Of a stretch of 41,483 nt of DNA, positions 1-7,766 are shown in pieces (the first letter of the stretch is position 1; every line of letters starts with the position of its first letter). Position numbers and translations under genes: made by a program. The stretch lies in contig JAJDXG010000059.1 in the NCBI GenBank assembly GCA_022823365.1, positions 1-41,483 of the forward strand. Direction: 5' to 3'. A model generated the notes under the pieces. The model worked only from the letters and a program-made list of their open reading frames with translations. It was not told the DNA's origin and did no database searches. The DNA comes from Gemmatimonadota bacterium. Lineage in GTDB: Bacteria > Gemmatimonadota > Gemmatimonadetes > Longimicrobiales > Gaopeijiaceae.

Positions 1-2151
1 ATGCTGGTCGACAACGCGATCGTGGTGGTGGAGAACATCTACCGCTACGTCGAGCGCGGGTGGAACCGGAGGCTGGCGGCCAAGAAGGCCACGGGCGAAG
101 TGGCCGGTCCGGTGATCGCCGCGACGCTCACCACGCTGGCGGCATTCGCGCCGCTCCTGTTCTGGCCGGGCATCTCGGGCGAGTTCATGGGCTACCTGCC
201 CACGACCCTCATCGTGACGCTCTCCAGCTCGCTCTTCGTGGCGCTGGTCATCGTTCCGACGCTGTGCTCGATGTTCATCCTGCGCGAGGGCGAGGAGCCT
301 CCGCCGCTCACGCGCGCGGCGCGCCTCACCCTGATCGGAGTCAGCGCGGGGGTGATCCTCGGCTTCGCGTTCGCCAATCCGCTCACGGCCGCGCTCCTGC
401 TCGTCACCGCGGGCCTGCTGTGGGCCCTGTACCGTTTCGCGATCAAGCGCGCGGCCATGGCCTTCCAGCACTGGTGGCTCGAGCGGGCCATCGTCTTCTA
501 CGAAACCCAGCTGACGCGCGCGCTCAACCACCCTGTCCTGGTGCTCGCCGGCTGCGCGGCGATGCTCGTGGTGACCGTGATCCTGTTCGGGCGGTTCAAC
601 GCGGGGGTGGAGTACTTCCCCGAGGCGATTCCGCCCCGCCAGATCATGATCGACGTGGACGCCCCGACCGGCACCCGCGCGGACTTCACCGACCGGCTCG
701 TGCGCCGCATCGAGGACAAGCTGCCCGACTACGAGGGGGTCGCGCTCGACGGCGAGTCGGTGGTGGCCACCGTGGGCGGCGGTGGCGGGGGCGGTCCGAT
801 GGGCGGCGGCCCCGGCGGCCCGGAAGCCGGACTCGTCACCATCTCCATGGTGGAGTTCCAGGACCAGCGGACCGACGCCTTCCAGACGCTGGCGTTGTTG
901 CAGGAGACCATCGCCAGCGACCTGGCGGGAGCCGACATCTCGGTCGACAAGGCCGAAGAGGGACCCGCCACCGGCCCGCCCGTGAACGTCGAACTGGTGG
1001 GCTCCGACCCAGAGCTGCTGAACGTGCTCGCCGACGAAATGATCGCCACCCTGCAGGCCGATCCGGTCTACGCCAAGCTAGTTCGCCTCGACTCGAACCT
1101 CGACGACGCCCGTCCGGAACTGGGCGTGCGCGTGGACCGCGAGAAGGCCGCGCTATACGGGCTTTCGACCCGTCGCGTGGGCCAGGCCATCCGGGGCGCC
1201 ATCCAGGGCATCGAAGCGGCGAAGTACCGGACGGGCAACGACGAGTACGACATCATCGTGCGCCTGGCGGAAGAGGACCGGGACGAACTCAGCACCCTCG
1301 CCGAACTCACGGTGCTGTCGGAAGGTGACCCCATCCCGCTGCTCTCGGTGGCCTCCTGGGAGGTAGGGGAAGGGGCCGGGTCCATCCAGCGCCTCGACAT
1401 GGACCGCTCCGTTACGGTGTCATCGGAGGTGCGCGCCGGCTTCAACTCCAACGCCGTGCTGGGCGAGGTGCAGCTGGCCCTCGCCGAGTTCGCGGAGTCG
1501 CTCCCGCCGGGGTACCAGATCCGCTATACGGGCGAGAACGAGGAGCAGGCGGAGGCCCAGGCCTTCCTTACCACCGCGTTCCTGATGGCGCTCTTCCTCA
1601 TCGGCTTCATCCTCATCTCGCAGTTCAACTCGCTGGTGAAGCCCTTCATCATCCTGACCTCCGTGATCATGTCCACGGTCGGCGTGCTGCTGGGGCTGAT
1701 GGTGTTCCGGATGCCCTTCGGCATCATCATGACGGGTGTGGGCATCATCTCGCTGGCGGGCATCGTGGTGAACAACGCCATCGTGCTCATCGACTACATC
1801 GACGTGCTGCGCGGCCGTGACGGGGTCAACCGGCGGGACGCGCTGGTGCTGGGCGGCATGACCCGCTTCCGGCCGGTGGTGCTGACCGCGGTGACCACGG
1901 CGCTCGGCTTGGTGCCGCTCGCGATCGGGCTCAACTTCGACTTCTTCGGCCTGTACGGAAGCCTCACTCCGGACCTGTACTGGGGAGGGGACCAGGCCGC
2001 GTGGTGGGGACCGATGGCCATCGCGGTCATCGCGGGGATCATCTTCGCGACCTTCCTCACCCTGATCGTGGTGCCGGTGATGTACCAGGTGGTCGACGAC
2101 ATCGGGCGATTCTTCCGCCGGCACTATTCGTCCCGGGCGGCCCATACATGA
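1..2151 (+). CDS. RND efflux pump inner-membrane permease, C-terminal part (5' truncated by window edge)
   Basis: This is the C-terminal 716 residues of an AcrB/HAE1-type proton-driven exporter. The reading frame is open from the first base. The first residues (MLVDNAIVVVENIYR) match the charged transmembrane helix 4 of the family, so the true start lies upstream; complete members have about 1,050-1,150 residues. Hydrophobic helices at about 40-90, 105-145 and 175-200 precede a long periplasmic porter/docking region at about 200-515. A final helix bundle at about 520-700 follows, with the family-typical stretch GIVVNNAIVLIDYID. Residues 258-276 of the fragment are a very glycine-rich loop, unusual but in a periplasmic position. 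The substrate cannot be inferred. An adaptor gene would be expected upstream, outside the window. The next gene begins about 160 bp downstream. Confidence 0.93.
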   Translation: MLVDNAIVVVENIYRYVERGWNRRLAAKKATGEVAGPVIAATLTTLAAFAPLLFWPGISGEFMGYLPTTLIVTLSSSLFVALVIVPTLCSMFILREGEEPPPLTRAARLTLIGVSAGVILGFAFANPLTAALLLVTAGLLWALYRFAIKRAAMAFQHWWLERAIVFYETQLTRALNHPVLVLAGCAAMLVVTVILFGRFNAGVEYFPEAIPPRQIMIDVDAPTGTRADFTDRLVRRIEDKLPDYEGVALDGESVVATVGGGGGGGPMGGGPGGPEAGLVTISMVEFQDQRTDAFQTLALLQETIASDLAGADISVDKAEEGPATGPPVNVELVGSDPELLNVLADEMIATLQADPVYAKLVRLDSNLDDARPELGVRVDREKAALYGLSTRRVGQAIRGAIQGIEAAKYRTGNDEYDIIVRLAEEDRDELSTLAELTVLSEGDPIPLLSVASWEVGEGAGSIQRLDMDRSVTVSSEVRAGFNSNAVLGEVQLALAEFAESLPPGYQIRYTGENEEQAEAQAFLTTAFLMALFLIGFILISQFNSLVKPFIILTSVIMSTVGVLLGLMVFRMPFGIIMTGVGIISLAGIVVNNAIVLIDYIDVLRGRDGVNRRDALVLGGMTRFRPVVLTAVTTALGLVPLAIGLNFDFFGLYGSLTPDLYWGGDQAAWWGPMAIAVIAGIIFATFLTLIVVPVMYQVVDDIGRFFRRHYSSRAAHT

Positions 2152-2301
2152 TGCGCCGTCGCCCGGGCCCGTCGGGCCCATGCCCACCGGTCGTGGCGCG
2201 ATGCCGACCAGCCGCCTGCTGCGGGTTTGCTTTCGCGCCCCCGCGCGGCCACACTATAGGCAGGAAATCGTACCTTTCGCGTTCGTCGCGCTCACATGCC
2301 T

Positions 2302-2308
2302 GAGGAGG
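2302..2308 (+). promoter_or_regulatory. Ribosome binding site fixing the start of the Tat aminotransferase
   Basis: GAGGAGG lies 5 bases before the ATG at 2314 and overlaps the beginning of a longer reading that would start at 2296. It supports the shorter protein, which places the twin-arginine motif close to the N-terminus as Tat signals require. Confidence 0.7.
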
Positions 2309-2313
2309 TTGCC

Positions 2314-3492
2314 ATGCACTCGAGGAATTCCGTCACCCGCCGCCGCTTCATGGGAGGGGCAGCCGCGGCGCTGGGGTACGCCGGGCTCAAGCCCACCGGA
2401 CTGCTCGGATGGGATGCGCCGCCGCGTTCGCTGCGGCTGACGCCTCAGGAGTACGACTACGATTCGTTCGCCAAGCTCGCCTCCAACGAGAATCCGTACG
2501 GCCCGTCCGAGCGGATGATGGAGGCGATGAACGGCGCCTGGAAGTACTCGAACCGGTACGGCTACCCCGACGGCGACATCCAGGAGAAGATCGCCGAGCA
2601 TCACGGCGTGGACCCGCAGAACATCCTGCTGGGCGCGGGCTCGGGTGAGACCCTCCGGGTGGTGGCGCACACGTACCTCGGCCACAAGAAGAAGGTCATC
2701 GGCGTGCGGCCGACCTACCTGAGCGTCTTCGGCGTCGCCACCGGGATCGACGCGGACGCCATCATGCTGCCGCTGCTCGACGACTACTCGCAGGACATCC
2801 CGGCGATGATCGACGCCACCAGGAAGAACTACCGCGATGTCGGCCTCTTCTACCTGTGCAACCCGAACAACCCGACCGGCATGGTGGTGTCGGCCGACGA
2901 CGTCCGGCGGGTGCTGGACGAAATTCCCGAGGACATCCCGGTTCTCATCGACGAAGCCTACCATCACTTCGTCGAGGATCCCTCCTACGAGACGGCGGTG
3001 CCCTTCGTGAACGAGGGGCGCAAGGTCATCGTCGCGCGCACCTTCTCAAAGATCTACGGCATGGCGGGGCTGCGCCTGGGCTACGGCATCGCGCCCGCCG
3101 ACATGATCAGCGACATGCGCACCTACACCACCGGCAGCGTGAACGCGCTGGCGAGGTGGGGCGGGGTCGCCGCGCTCGAGGACCTGGAGAACGAGCGCTT
3201 CGTGCGCGAGACCACGCTGCGCCTGCGCAAGCAGACCACCGAGGAGCTCCAGGCCATGGGCTACGAGGTGCTCCCCTCGGAGACCAACTTCTTCATGGTC
3301 AACACCGGGCGTCCGGCCGCCGAAGTCCGGGCCGCGTTCCGGGAGAGGGGCGTGCTCGTGGGCCGCGACTTCCCGCCCATGCTCGACTACCTGCGGGTAT
3401 CGGTCGGCACCGAGGAGGAGATGGCGCGCTTCATGACGGCGTGGAAGGAGATCATGCCGCCCAGGACCGCCACCACGACGACGTCCGGCTGA
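2314..3492 (+). CDS. Tat-exported PLP-dependent aminotransferase, histidinol-phosphate aminotransferase-like
   Basis: This is a fold-type I PLP enzyme of the HisC family, 392 residues from the preferred ATG at 2314. A GAGGAGG ribosome site at 2302-2308 lies 5 bases before that ATG; the ATG at 2296 sits in front of the same site and is less likely. The N-terminus carries a twin-arginine motif (TRRRFM, residues 8-13) followed by an Ala/Gly-rich hydrophobic stretch, so the folded enzyme is probably exported by Tat. Family landmarks are SNENPYGPS near residue 60, NPNNPTG at 183-189, D213/Y216 around the cofactor, and K246 in SKIYGMAGLRLGY as the PLP-binding lysine. No other histidine biosynthesis gene is nearby and histidine is made in the cytoplasm, so a role in an exported amino-acid or amine pathway is more likely than HisC itself. 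A hairpin terminator follows. Confidence 0.88.
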   Translation: MHSRNSVTRRRFMGGAAAALGYAGLKPTGLLGWDAPPRSLRLTPQEYDYDSFAKLASNENPYGPSERMMEAMNGAWKYSNRYGYPDGDIQEKIAEHHGVDPQNILLGAGSGETLRVVAHTYLGHKKKVIGVRPTYLSVFGVATGIDADAIMLPLLDDYSQDIPAMIDATRKNYRDVGLFYLCNPNNPTGMVVSADDVRRVLDEIPEDIPVLIDEAYHHFVEDPSYETAVPFVNEGRKVIVARTFSKIYGMAGLRLGYGIAPADMISDMRTYTTGSVNALARWGGVAALEDLENERFVRETTLRLRKQTTEELQAMGYEVLPSETNFFMVNTGRPAAEVRAAFRERGVLVGRDFPPMLDYLRVSVGTEEEMARFMTAWKEIMPPRTATTTTSG

Positions 3493-3524
3493 TCGCGACG
3501 GCATCCGCGGCCTCCGGAAGAGAC

Positions 3525-3559
3525 GGGGCCGGTCCCGGGCAGGGGCCGGCCCCGCTTTT
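3525..3559 (+). terminator. Rho-independent terminator after the Tat aminotransferase
   Basis: GGGGCCGG at 3525-3532 pairs with CCGGCCCC at 3546-3553 across a 13-base loop. GCTTTT follows directly. It lies 33 bases beyond the aminotransferase stop and separates that gene from the toxin-antitoxin operon. Confidence 0.75.
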
Positions 3560-3578
3560 CGTCAGCCGGCCGACGTAT

Positions 3579-3584
3579 TACAAT
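3579..3584 (+). promoter_or_regulatory. Possible -10 element for the toxin-antitoxin operon
   Basis: TACAAT lies in a locally AT-rich patch (GTATTACAATGTATG), 52 bases before the antitoxin start and just after the preceding terminator. The sequence 17 bases upstream (TTTTCG) is only a weak -35. The flanking TAC/GTA symmetry might be an operator for the RHH antitoxin, but it is too short to be sure. Confidence 0.35.
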
Positions 3585-3635
3585 GTATGTCACTCTGGAA
3601 TCCGAGTCCCCGGACCCGTTGGCGAGGCAAGCCGG

Positions 3636-3851
3636 ATGTCGGTGATGACCATAAGAGTTGACCGCGATTTGAAACGCGAGATCGAGAAAGCCGCGCTCCG
3701 GAGCGGACGCAGCAGCAGCGCCTTCGTGCGAGACGCCGTCCGGCGGCAGCTTGCCCTGGACCGCCTGGATGGCCTCCGACGGCGCATCATGCCCTTCGCC
3801 GAGAGCCGCGGTTATCTGACCGATGAGGATGTCTTCCGCGACGTTTCGTGA
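3636..3851 (+). CDS. Ribbon-helix-helix (CopG/Arc-type) antitoxin
   Basis: This small protein has 71 residues. Residues 4-40 form a beta strand (MTIRVD) followed by two helices with the hinge GRSSSAFVRDAV, the usual ribbon-helix-helix DNA-binding layout. The C-terminal 30 residues (FAESRGYLTDEDVFRDVS) are the kind of tail that wraps a partner toxin. The stop codon overlaps the GTG start of the PIN-domain gene by four bases (GTGA), the normal coupling for such pairs. It should act as a cytoplasmic repressor of its own operon and as an inhibitor of the PIN toxin. Assignment to RHH is from the fold pattern; the exact antitoxin family is not resolved. Confidence 0.82.
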   Translation: MSVMTIRVDRDLKREIEKAALRSGRSSSAFVRDAVRRQLALDRLDGLRRRIMPFAESRGYLTDEDVFRDVS

Positions 3852-4261
3852 GGATCCTCCTCGATACGAACGTTGTGGTCAGCGCCCTGGCGACCAGAGG
3901 GATCTGCGCCGACATCCTGAGCCTCGTCGTCTCCGAACACGACCTGTTGCTGAGCGAGACCGCCCTTCGCGAGCTCGAGCGAGTCCTCGGCGGCAAGTTC
4001 GGCGTGCCGGCTGATGCCGTTCAGGAGGCCGGGAAATTCCTGCGCGAGGAAGCCGCCACCGTCGTACAGGCCGGCCAGCCTCGACCGGACGTCGCGCTGC
4101 GTGATCCGGACGATGTTGCGATCCTCGCCGAGGCAGTGGCCTCGAACGCGGACCTCCTTGTGACGGGAGACCGGGACCTGCTCGATGTCGCCCTGACTCT
4201 GCCGGTCGTCATCGCGAGCCCGCGCGAGTTCTGGGCGTTGCTGCGCGAGGAGGACCCCTGA
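3848..4261 (+). CDS. PIN-domain toxin (putative RNase), type II toxin-antitoxin system
   Basis: This 137-residue protein starts at a GTG overlapping the antitoxin stop. It begins RILLDTNVVVSAL, the first acidic strand of a PIN nuclease (D6). Other candidate metal ligands are E42, D89 in RDPDDVAIL, and D108/D110 in LLVTGDRDLL, in the order and spacing of the family. PIN toxins cut RNA with Mg2+ or Mn2+, and the adjacent RHH protein is the likely antitoxin. The C-terminal IASPREFWALL is typical of the group often annotated as a putative toxin component of the PIN family. Its TGA stop overlaps the ATG of the agmatinase-family gene by one base, so the three genes may share a transcript. The target RNA is unknown. 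Confidence 0.85.
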   Translation: MRILLDTNVVVSALATRGICADILSLVVSEHDLLLSETALRELERVLGGKFGVPADAVQEAGKFLREEAATVVQAGQPRPDVALRDPDDVAILAEAVASNADLLVTGDRDLLDVALTLPVVIASPREFWALLREEDP

Positions 4262-5292
4262 TGGCCGGCTCCGAGCCCGGATCCGGATCTTCCCGCCCCG
4301 CAAGGGAGGCTGGAGTGAACGACTTCTACGATGCTGTCTCGCCGGTTACGGGCGAAGTCTACAAGCCGCTCGACGATCTGCGCTTCATGGGTGGAACCAC
4401 CCTCCTGCGCGCGCCGCTCGCCACGACGCTCGAAAGCCTCGACATCGCACTCGTCGGGGTGCCGACAGACCACGGCGTGACTTTCCAGCCGGGTGCGCGC
4501 CACGGGCCGCGCGAGATCCGCAACAGATCCAACGTGGTGCGCAGGATCAACGTGGTCACGGGGATCGATCCCTTCTCACTGTGCCGCATCGCCGACGTGG
4601 GGGACGTGCGATTCGACAGCATCTACCATCTCGACGAGGTGGTTGCCCGGATCGAAGCCCACTTCACCCGTCTCCACGCGGCTGGCCCGGTGCCGCTGAG
4701 CGCCGGCGGAGACCATTCCATCACCTATCCCATCATGAAGGCGCTGGGAGCCGGCCGGCCGCTCGGCATGGTGCAGATCGACGCGCATCTCGACACCTGG
4801 GACGCGATCGGCGGTTCGAAGTACCACCACGGCGCTCCCTTCCGCCGCGCCGTGGAGGCGGGCGTGCTCGATCCCGAGCGCTCGATCCAGATCGGCATCC
4901 GCGGCTACCAGAACTTCCTCGACGGCTTCGAGTTCTCGATGGAGCACGGCATGCGCGTCGTGAAGATCGACGAGTTCCGGCGGCTGGGGGTGGAGGGTGT
5001 GGTGGAGGAAGCCCGCCGGGTGGTGGGCGACGGTCCGACCTACATCACCTTCGACGTGGACGGGATCGACCCCGCCTTCACGCCGGGCACGGGAACGCCC
5101 GAGATCGGCGGGCTAACCACGCGCGAGGCGATCGCGCTCCTGCACGGCCTGCGCGGGCTCAACCTCGTGGGGGCCGACGTGGTGGAGGTCGCCCCGCCTC
5201 TCGATCCGAGCGGGGGCACGGCACTGGTCGGCGCATCGCTGATGTACGAGATCCTGTGCCTGCTCGCGGAGGCCGTCGCCTCCCGGCGATAA
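4261..5292 (+). CDS. Agmatinase-family ureohydrolase (arginase/agmatinase/guanidinobutyrase)
   Basis: This 343-residue Mn2+ hydrolase would cleave a guanidino compound to urea plus an amine. The binuclear manganese ligands are all visible: H152 in GGDHS, D174/H176/D178 in DAHLDTWD, and D265/D267 in FDVDGIDPAF. The spacing TPGTGTPEIGG and the SPEB-like N-terminal region point to agmatinase or guanidinobutyrase rather than classical arginase. Two starts are credible. The ATG at 4261 follows GAGGAGG at 4247-4253 and overlaps the PIN stop. The GTG at 4315 follows GGGAGG at 4304-4309 and would remove an 18-residue low-complexity leader. No polyamine gene is adjacent, so the exact substrate is open. 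A 10-bp tandem repeat begins 28 bases after the stop. Confidence 0.9.
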   Translation: MAGSEPGSGSSRPAREAGVNDFYDAVSPVTGEVYKPLDDLRFMGGTTLLRAPLATTLESLDIALVGVPTDHGVTFQPGARHGPREIRNRSNVVRRINVVTGIDPFSLCRIADVGDVRFDSIYHLDEVVARIEAHFTRLHAAGPVPLSAGGDHSITYPIMKALGAGRPLGMVQIDAHLDTWDAIGGSKYHHGAPFRRAVEAGVLDPERSIQIGIRGYQNFLDGFEFSMEHGMRVVKIDEFRRLGVEGVVEEARRVVGDGPTYITFDVDGIDPAFTPGTGTPEIGGLTTREAIALLHGLRGLNLVGADVVEVAPPLDPSGGTALVGASLMYEILCLLAEAVASRR

Positions 5293-5853
5293 CATCCGGC
5301 CTTCGCTCCCGACATAATTCCAGTAGACGTCAGTAGATGTCAGTGCTTCCGACTCCCCGGGCGTCAACTCGGTTCCCACCCAGACCCGGAGCGTCGTGTC
5401 GCGGGCCTCGCTCCACCGCACGTCGATCTGGATCTGCCCCAGCATCCCGGTCTGGTAGTCGAAGTCCACCGGCTCTCCCGGGACCATGAGGCGCTCGAGA
5501 ATGACCGGATCCTCGGCGCGCGCCAGATCGCGCATGACGACATGCCAGCTGCCCGTGTGCTCCTCCCAGATGCGCAACTGGCCCCGAAGCTGGATCCCGA
5601 GGGTGGGCACGGGCCCGCTCTGGAAGGAGCCGACGCCATCCTCGATGGCCAGGGCGACCCAGGCGCCGCCCTGCTGCAGGACCTGGAGGATCTCCGGCGA
5701 TACCTGGGCCTGCAGGGAATGAGAGGCTGGCGCCAGCGGCGAAACCGCTGTCAGGGCCGAGACCGCCAGCGTGCGCAGCCACGCCGACTTGCGGGGACGG
5801 CGTGCGGACCGCGGATTCAACGCCGGCTCCTCGGCAGTGCCTGCTGCACTCAT
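5113..5853 (-). CDS. Secreted hypothetical protein; C-terminal third reads antisense into the agmatinase gene
   Basis: This 246-residue reading starts at an ATG (5853) directly preceded by GGGAGG. Residues 1-50 contain basic residues and a hydrophobic Ala/Leu stretch ending in SLQAQ, a probable signal peptide, so the product is exported. Residues 50-171 look like genuine protein (for example VALAIEDGVG, PVDFDYQTGMLGQIQIDVRW), probably mostly beta strand. I do not recognise the family. From about residue 172 the frame passes through a 10-bp tandem repeat and then 180 bp antisense to the agmatinase gene, where the composition becomes shadow-like (Arg/His/Gln-rich). The original stop may have been lost at the repeat, so the 3' end is uncertain. 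It diverges from the NCS2 permease gene across about 130 bp. Confidence 0.6.
   Translation of the reverse strand: MSAAGTAEEPALNPRSARRPRKSAWLRTLAVSALTAVSPLAPASHSLQAQVSPEILQVLQQGGAWVALAIEDGVGSFQSGPVPTLGIQLRGQLRIWEEHTGSWHVVMRDLARAEDPVILERLMVPGEPVDFDYQTGMLGQIQIDVRWSEARDTTLRVWVGTELTPGESEALTSTDVYWNYVGSEGRMLSPGGDGLREQAQDLVHQRCADQCRAPARIERRGDLHHVGPHEVEPAQAVQERDRLARG
5321..5345 (+). repeat. 10-bp tandem repeat, locus 1 (CAGTAGACGT/CAGTAGATGT/CAGTG)
   Basis: Two complete 10-bp units (5321-5330 and 5331-5340, one mismatch) and a five-base partial unit lie 28 bases after the agmatinase stop. The patch is markedly AT-richer than its surroundings. The same unit, in the same orientation, recurs at 27726-27763 after another stop codon. 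It also marks where the minus-strand hypothetical protein stops looking like a protein. Confidence 0.75.
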
Positions 5854-5923
5854 CCTCCCATCGAAAGCTCGTCCGTGACCGGCAGCGCCCCGGCTCCGTT
5901 TTCCGGATTCGCGCGCCGGTAGC

Positions 5924-5929
5924 TATACT
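5924..5929 (+). promoter_or_regulatory. Possible -10 element for the NCS2 permease gene
   Basis: TATACT (within GCTATACTCG) lies 57 bases before the GTG start of the permease gene in an otherwise GC-rich intergenic region. No good -35 is present at the expected distance (TTCCGG or TTTCCG only). An AGGAG ribosome site at 5974-5978, 8 bases before the GTG, supports the chosen start. Confidence 0.35.
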
Positions 5930-5986
5930 CGCCATGCCCCCTCGCGTTCCGACAGAACCACGAACCGGCATCCAGGAGCGACGCCT

Positions 5987-7723
5987 GTGGAATCCGGCCC
6001 AGCAAAGCCGGCAGGAGGCCTCCGCTACGCGGCCAACGAGCCGCCGCCGCATCCCGCCTCGCTCATCCTCGGACTGCAGGTGGCCGTGCTGGTATGCACG
6101 CCCGTGGTCGTGGTCACCGCGATCGTTACGCGCGCGGCGAATCTGACGGGCGCCTACCTTTCCTGGGCCATCTTCGCCAGCATGGTCATCGGCGGGCTGA
6201 CGACCATCGTCCAGGCCCGGCGAGTGGGGGGCGTGGGGAGCGCCAACCTGATGGTCATGGGAGCCTCCGGAGCCTCGATCGGCGTCGCCGTGCTGGCGCT
6301 GGCCGCGGGCGGTCCCGCGTTGCTCGCAGTGCTGGTGATCGCCTCGGGGCTCTTCCAGTTCGGCCTGGCGGCCCGCCTGATCCTGCTCCGCCGAATCATC
6401 ACGCCGGTGGTGTCGGGCACGCTCATGGCGCTCATCTCGGTCACGGTGATGCCCATGGGGTTCGCGCTGCTGATCGAGGTTCCGTCGCAGGCGCCCACGG
6501 CCGCGGCGCCCACCATCACGCTCGTCACGGCCACCGCCGTGCTTGGCCTGATGCTGCGCGCCCCCCGGCTTCTGAGAGCCTGGACCCCGGTGGTCGCGCT
6601 CGCTCTCGGGTGCGCCACGGCCGCGCTCTTCGGGATCTTCGATCTCACGCCGGTGCGCGAGGCCGGCTGGTTCGGGATCCCCGCCACGGCGTTGCCCGGT
6701 CTCGACGCAGGGTTCGATTCGAGCTTCTGGCTGCTCCTGCCGGCCTTTCTGTTCGTCACCCTGGTCATCACGGTCAGGCAGATCGGCGACGCCATCGTCA
6801 TGCAGCGTCTCTCGCGGCGCGAACAGAAGGCGATCGACTTCCGGAGGGTCCAGGGCGCCGTGGCCGCCTGCGGCGCGGGCACCTTGCTGTCGGGGGTCGC
6901 GGGCGTCCTGCCCATCTGGCCCTATCCAGCCGGCATAGCCCTGGCGGAGGGCATCGGCGTGGCGGCCAGAAGGGTGGGCGTCTACATCGGAGCCATCTTC
7001 ATCGGCCTAGCGTTCGTTCCCAAGATCAGCGCCCTCGTGCTGTCCATCCCGGGACCCGTGCTCGGTGCCTACATCGTCGTCGTAATCGGGCTCGTCTTTG
7101 CCCGCGGCATGCGCGTCGTCTTCCAGGCGGACGGCGGGCGCAACAGCTCGCTGATCGCGGGATTCTCCTTCTGGGTCGGCGTCGGCATCCAGTTCCAGGC
7201 GATATTCCCGCAGCACCTCGGAACCCCCGCCGCGCAGATGCTGGCGAACGGGCTGACGGCCGGCGGGGTGACCATCCTCCTGCTGAACCTGTTCCTGGAG
7301 CTCACCGGGCCCCGCCGGCGAAGGACGGAGATGCCGCTCAGTTCGGACAGCCTTCGCGCCCTCGACGAGTTCGTGGTCGGGTTCGCGGGGAAGTACGGAT
7401 GGGACGGTGAGGGAAGGGGGCGCCTCAGAGCGGCATCGGAGGAAGCGCTCCTCAGCCTGGCCCGGCAGGAGGAGGACGGGAGCCACGCCGGTGACCGGCG
7501 GTTGCGCGTCGTCGCGCGCAACGACCGCACGGGAGCCATCCTCGAGTTCAGCGCGGCGACCGACGCCGGGAATCTGGAAAACCAGATCGTTCTGCTCGGC
7601 GACATCCCGGACCTGGAGAGCAAGCGCGACCTGTCGCTGCGGCTCCTTCGCCACTACGCGTCATCCGTGAAGCACCAGCAGTATCACAACGCGGATGTCG
7701 TCACGATTCGCGTGGACAGGTAG
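5987..7723 (+). CDS. NCS2 (xanthine/uracil-type) permease fused to a C-terminal HATPase/RsbW-like domain
   Basis: This protein has 578 residues. Residues 25-440 are very hydrophobic with about a dozen or more membrane segments. They match the nucleobase:cation symporter-2 fold: the central stretch VRQIGDAIVMQRLSRREQKAIDFRRVQGAVAACGAG... corresponds to the conserved family region before helix 10, and is followed by SIPGPVLGAYIVVVIGLVFARG. It probably imports a purine, pyrimidine or related anion. Residues 450-578 are soluble and cytoplasmic and resemble the serine-kinase/anti-sigma HATPase fold. A helix of the pattern LDEFVVGFAGKYGWD is followed by EEALLSLARQ where RsbW-type proteins carry the N-box, and the end resembles LLRHYASSVKHQQYHNADVVTIRVD. 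The N-box asparagine is absent, so ATP binding is doubtful. Ordinary NCS2 proteins end near residue 450. Confidence 0.85.
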   Translation: MESGPAKPAGGLRYAANEPPPHPASLILGLQVAVLVCTPVVVVTAIVTRAANLTGAYLSWAIFASMVIGGLTTIVQARRVGGVGSANLMVMGASGASIGVAVLALAAGGPALLAVLVIASGLFQFGLAARLILLRRIITPVVSGTLMALISVTVMPMGFALLIEVPSQAPTAAAPTITLVTATAVLGLMLRAPRLLRAWTPVVALALGCATAALFGIFDLTPVREAGWFGIPATALPGLDAGFDSSFWLLLPAFLFVTLVITVRQIGDAIVMQRLSRREQKAIDFRRVQGAVAACGAGTLLSGVAGVLPIWPYPAGIALAEGIGVAARRVGVYIGAIFIGLAFVPKISALVLSIPGPVLGAYIVVVIGLVFARGMRVVFQADGGRNSSLIAGFSFWVGVGIQFQAIFPQHLGTPAAQMLANGLTAGGVTILLLNLFLELTGPRRRRTEMPLSSDSLRALDEFVVGFAGKYGWDGEGRGRLRAASEEALLSLARQEEDGSHAGDRRLRVVARNDRTGAILEFSAATDAGNLENQIVLLGDIPDLESKRDLSLRLLRHYASSVKHQQYHNADVVTIRVDR

Positions 7724-7766
7724 CGCCGGCCGGCCGGAGGGCTCGCGACCGGGGGCGCAGCCCGAC

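Noticed and set aside
2170..2190. GGGCCCGTCGGGCCC inverted repeat after the RND gene as a terminator
   Set aside because: The stem is GC-rich but has no T-tract and sits in uniformly GC-rich sequence, so chance pairing is likely.
7724..7766. GCCGGCCGGCC palindrome between the convergent NCS2 and cysNC genes as a bidirectional terminator
   Set aside because: No T-run on either side and no clear loop; not enough support.
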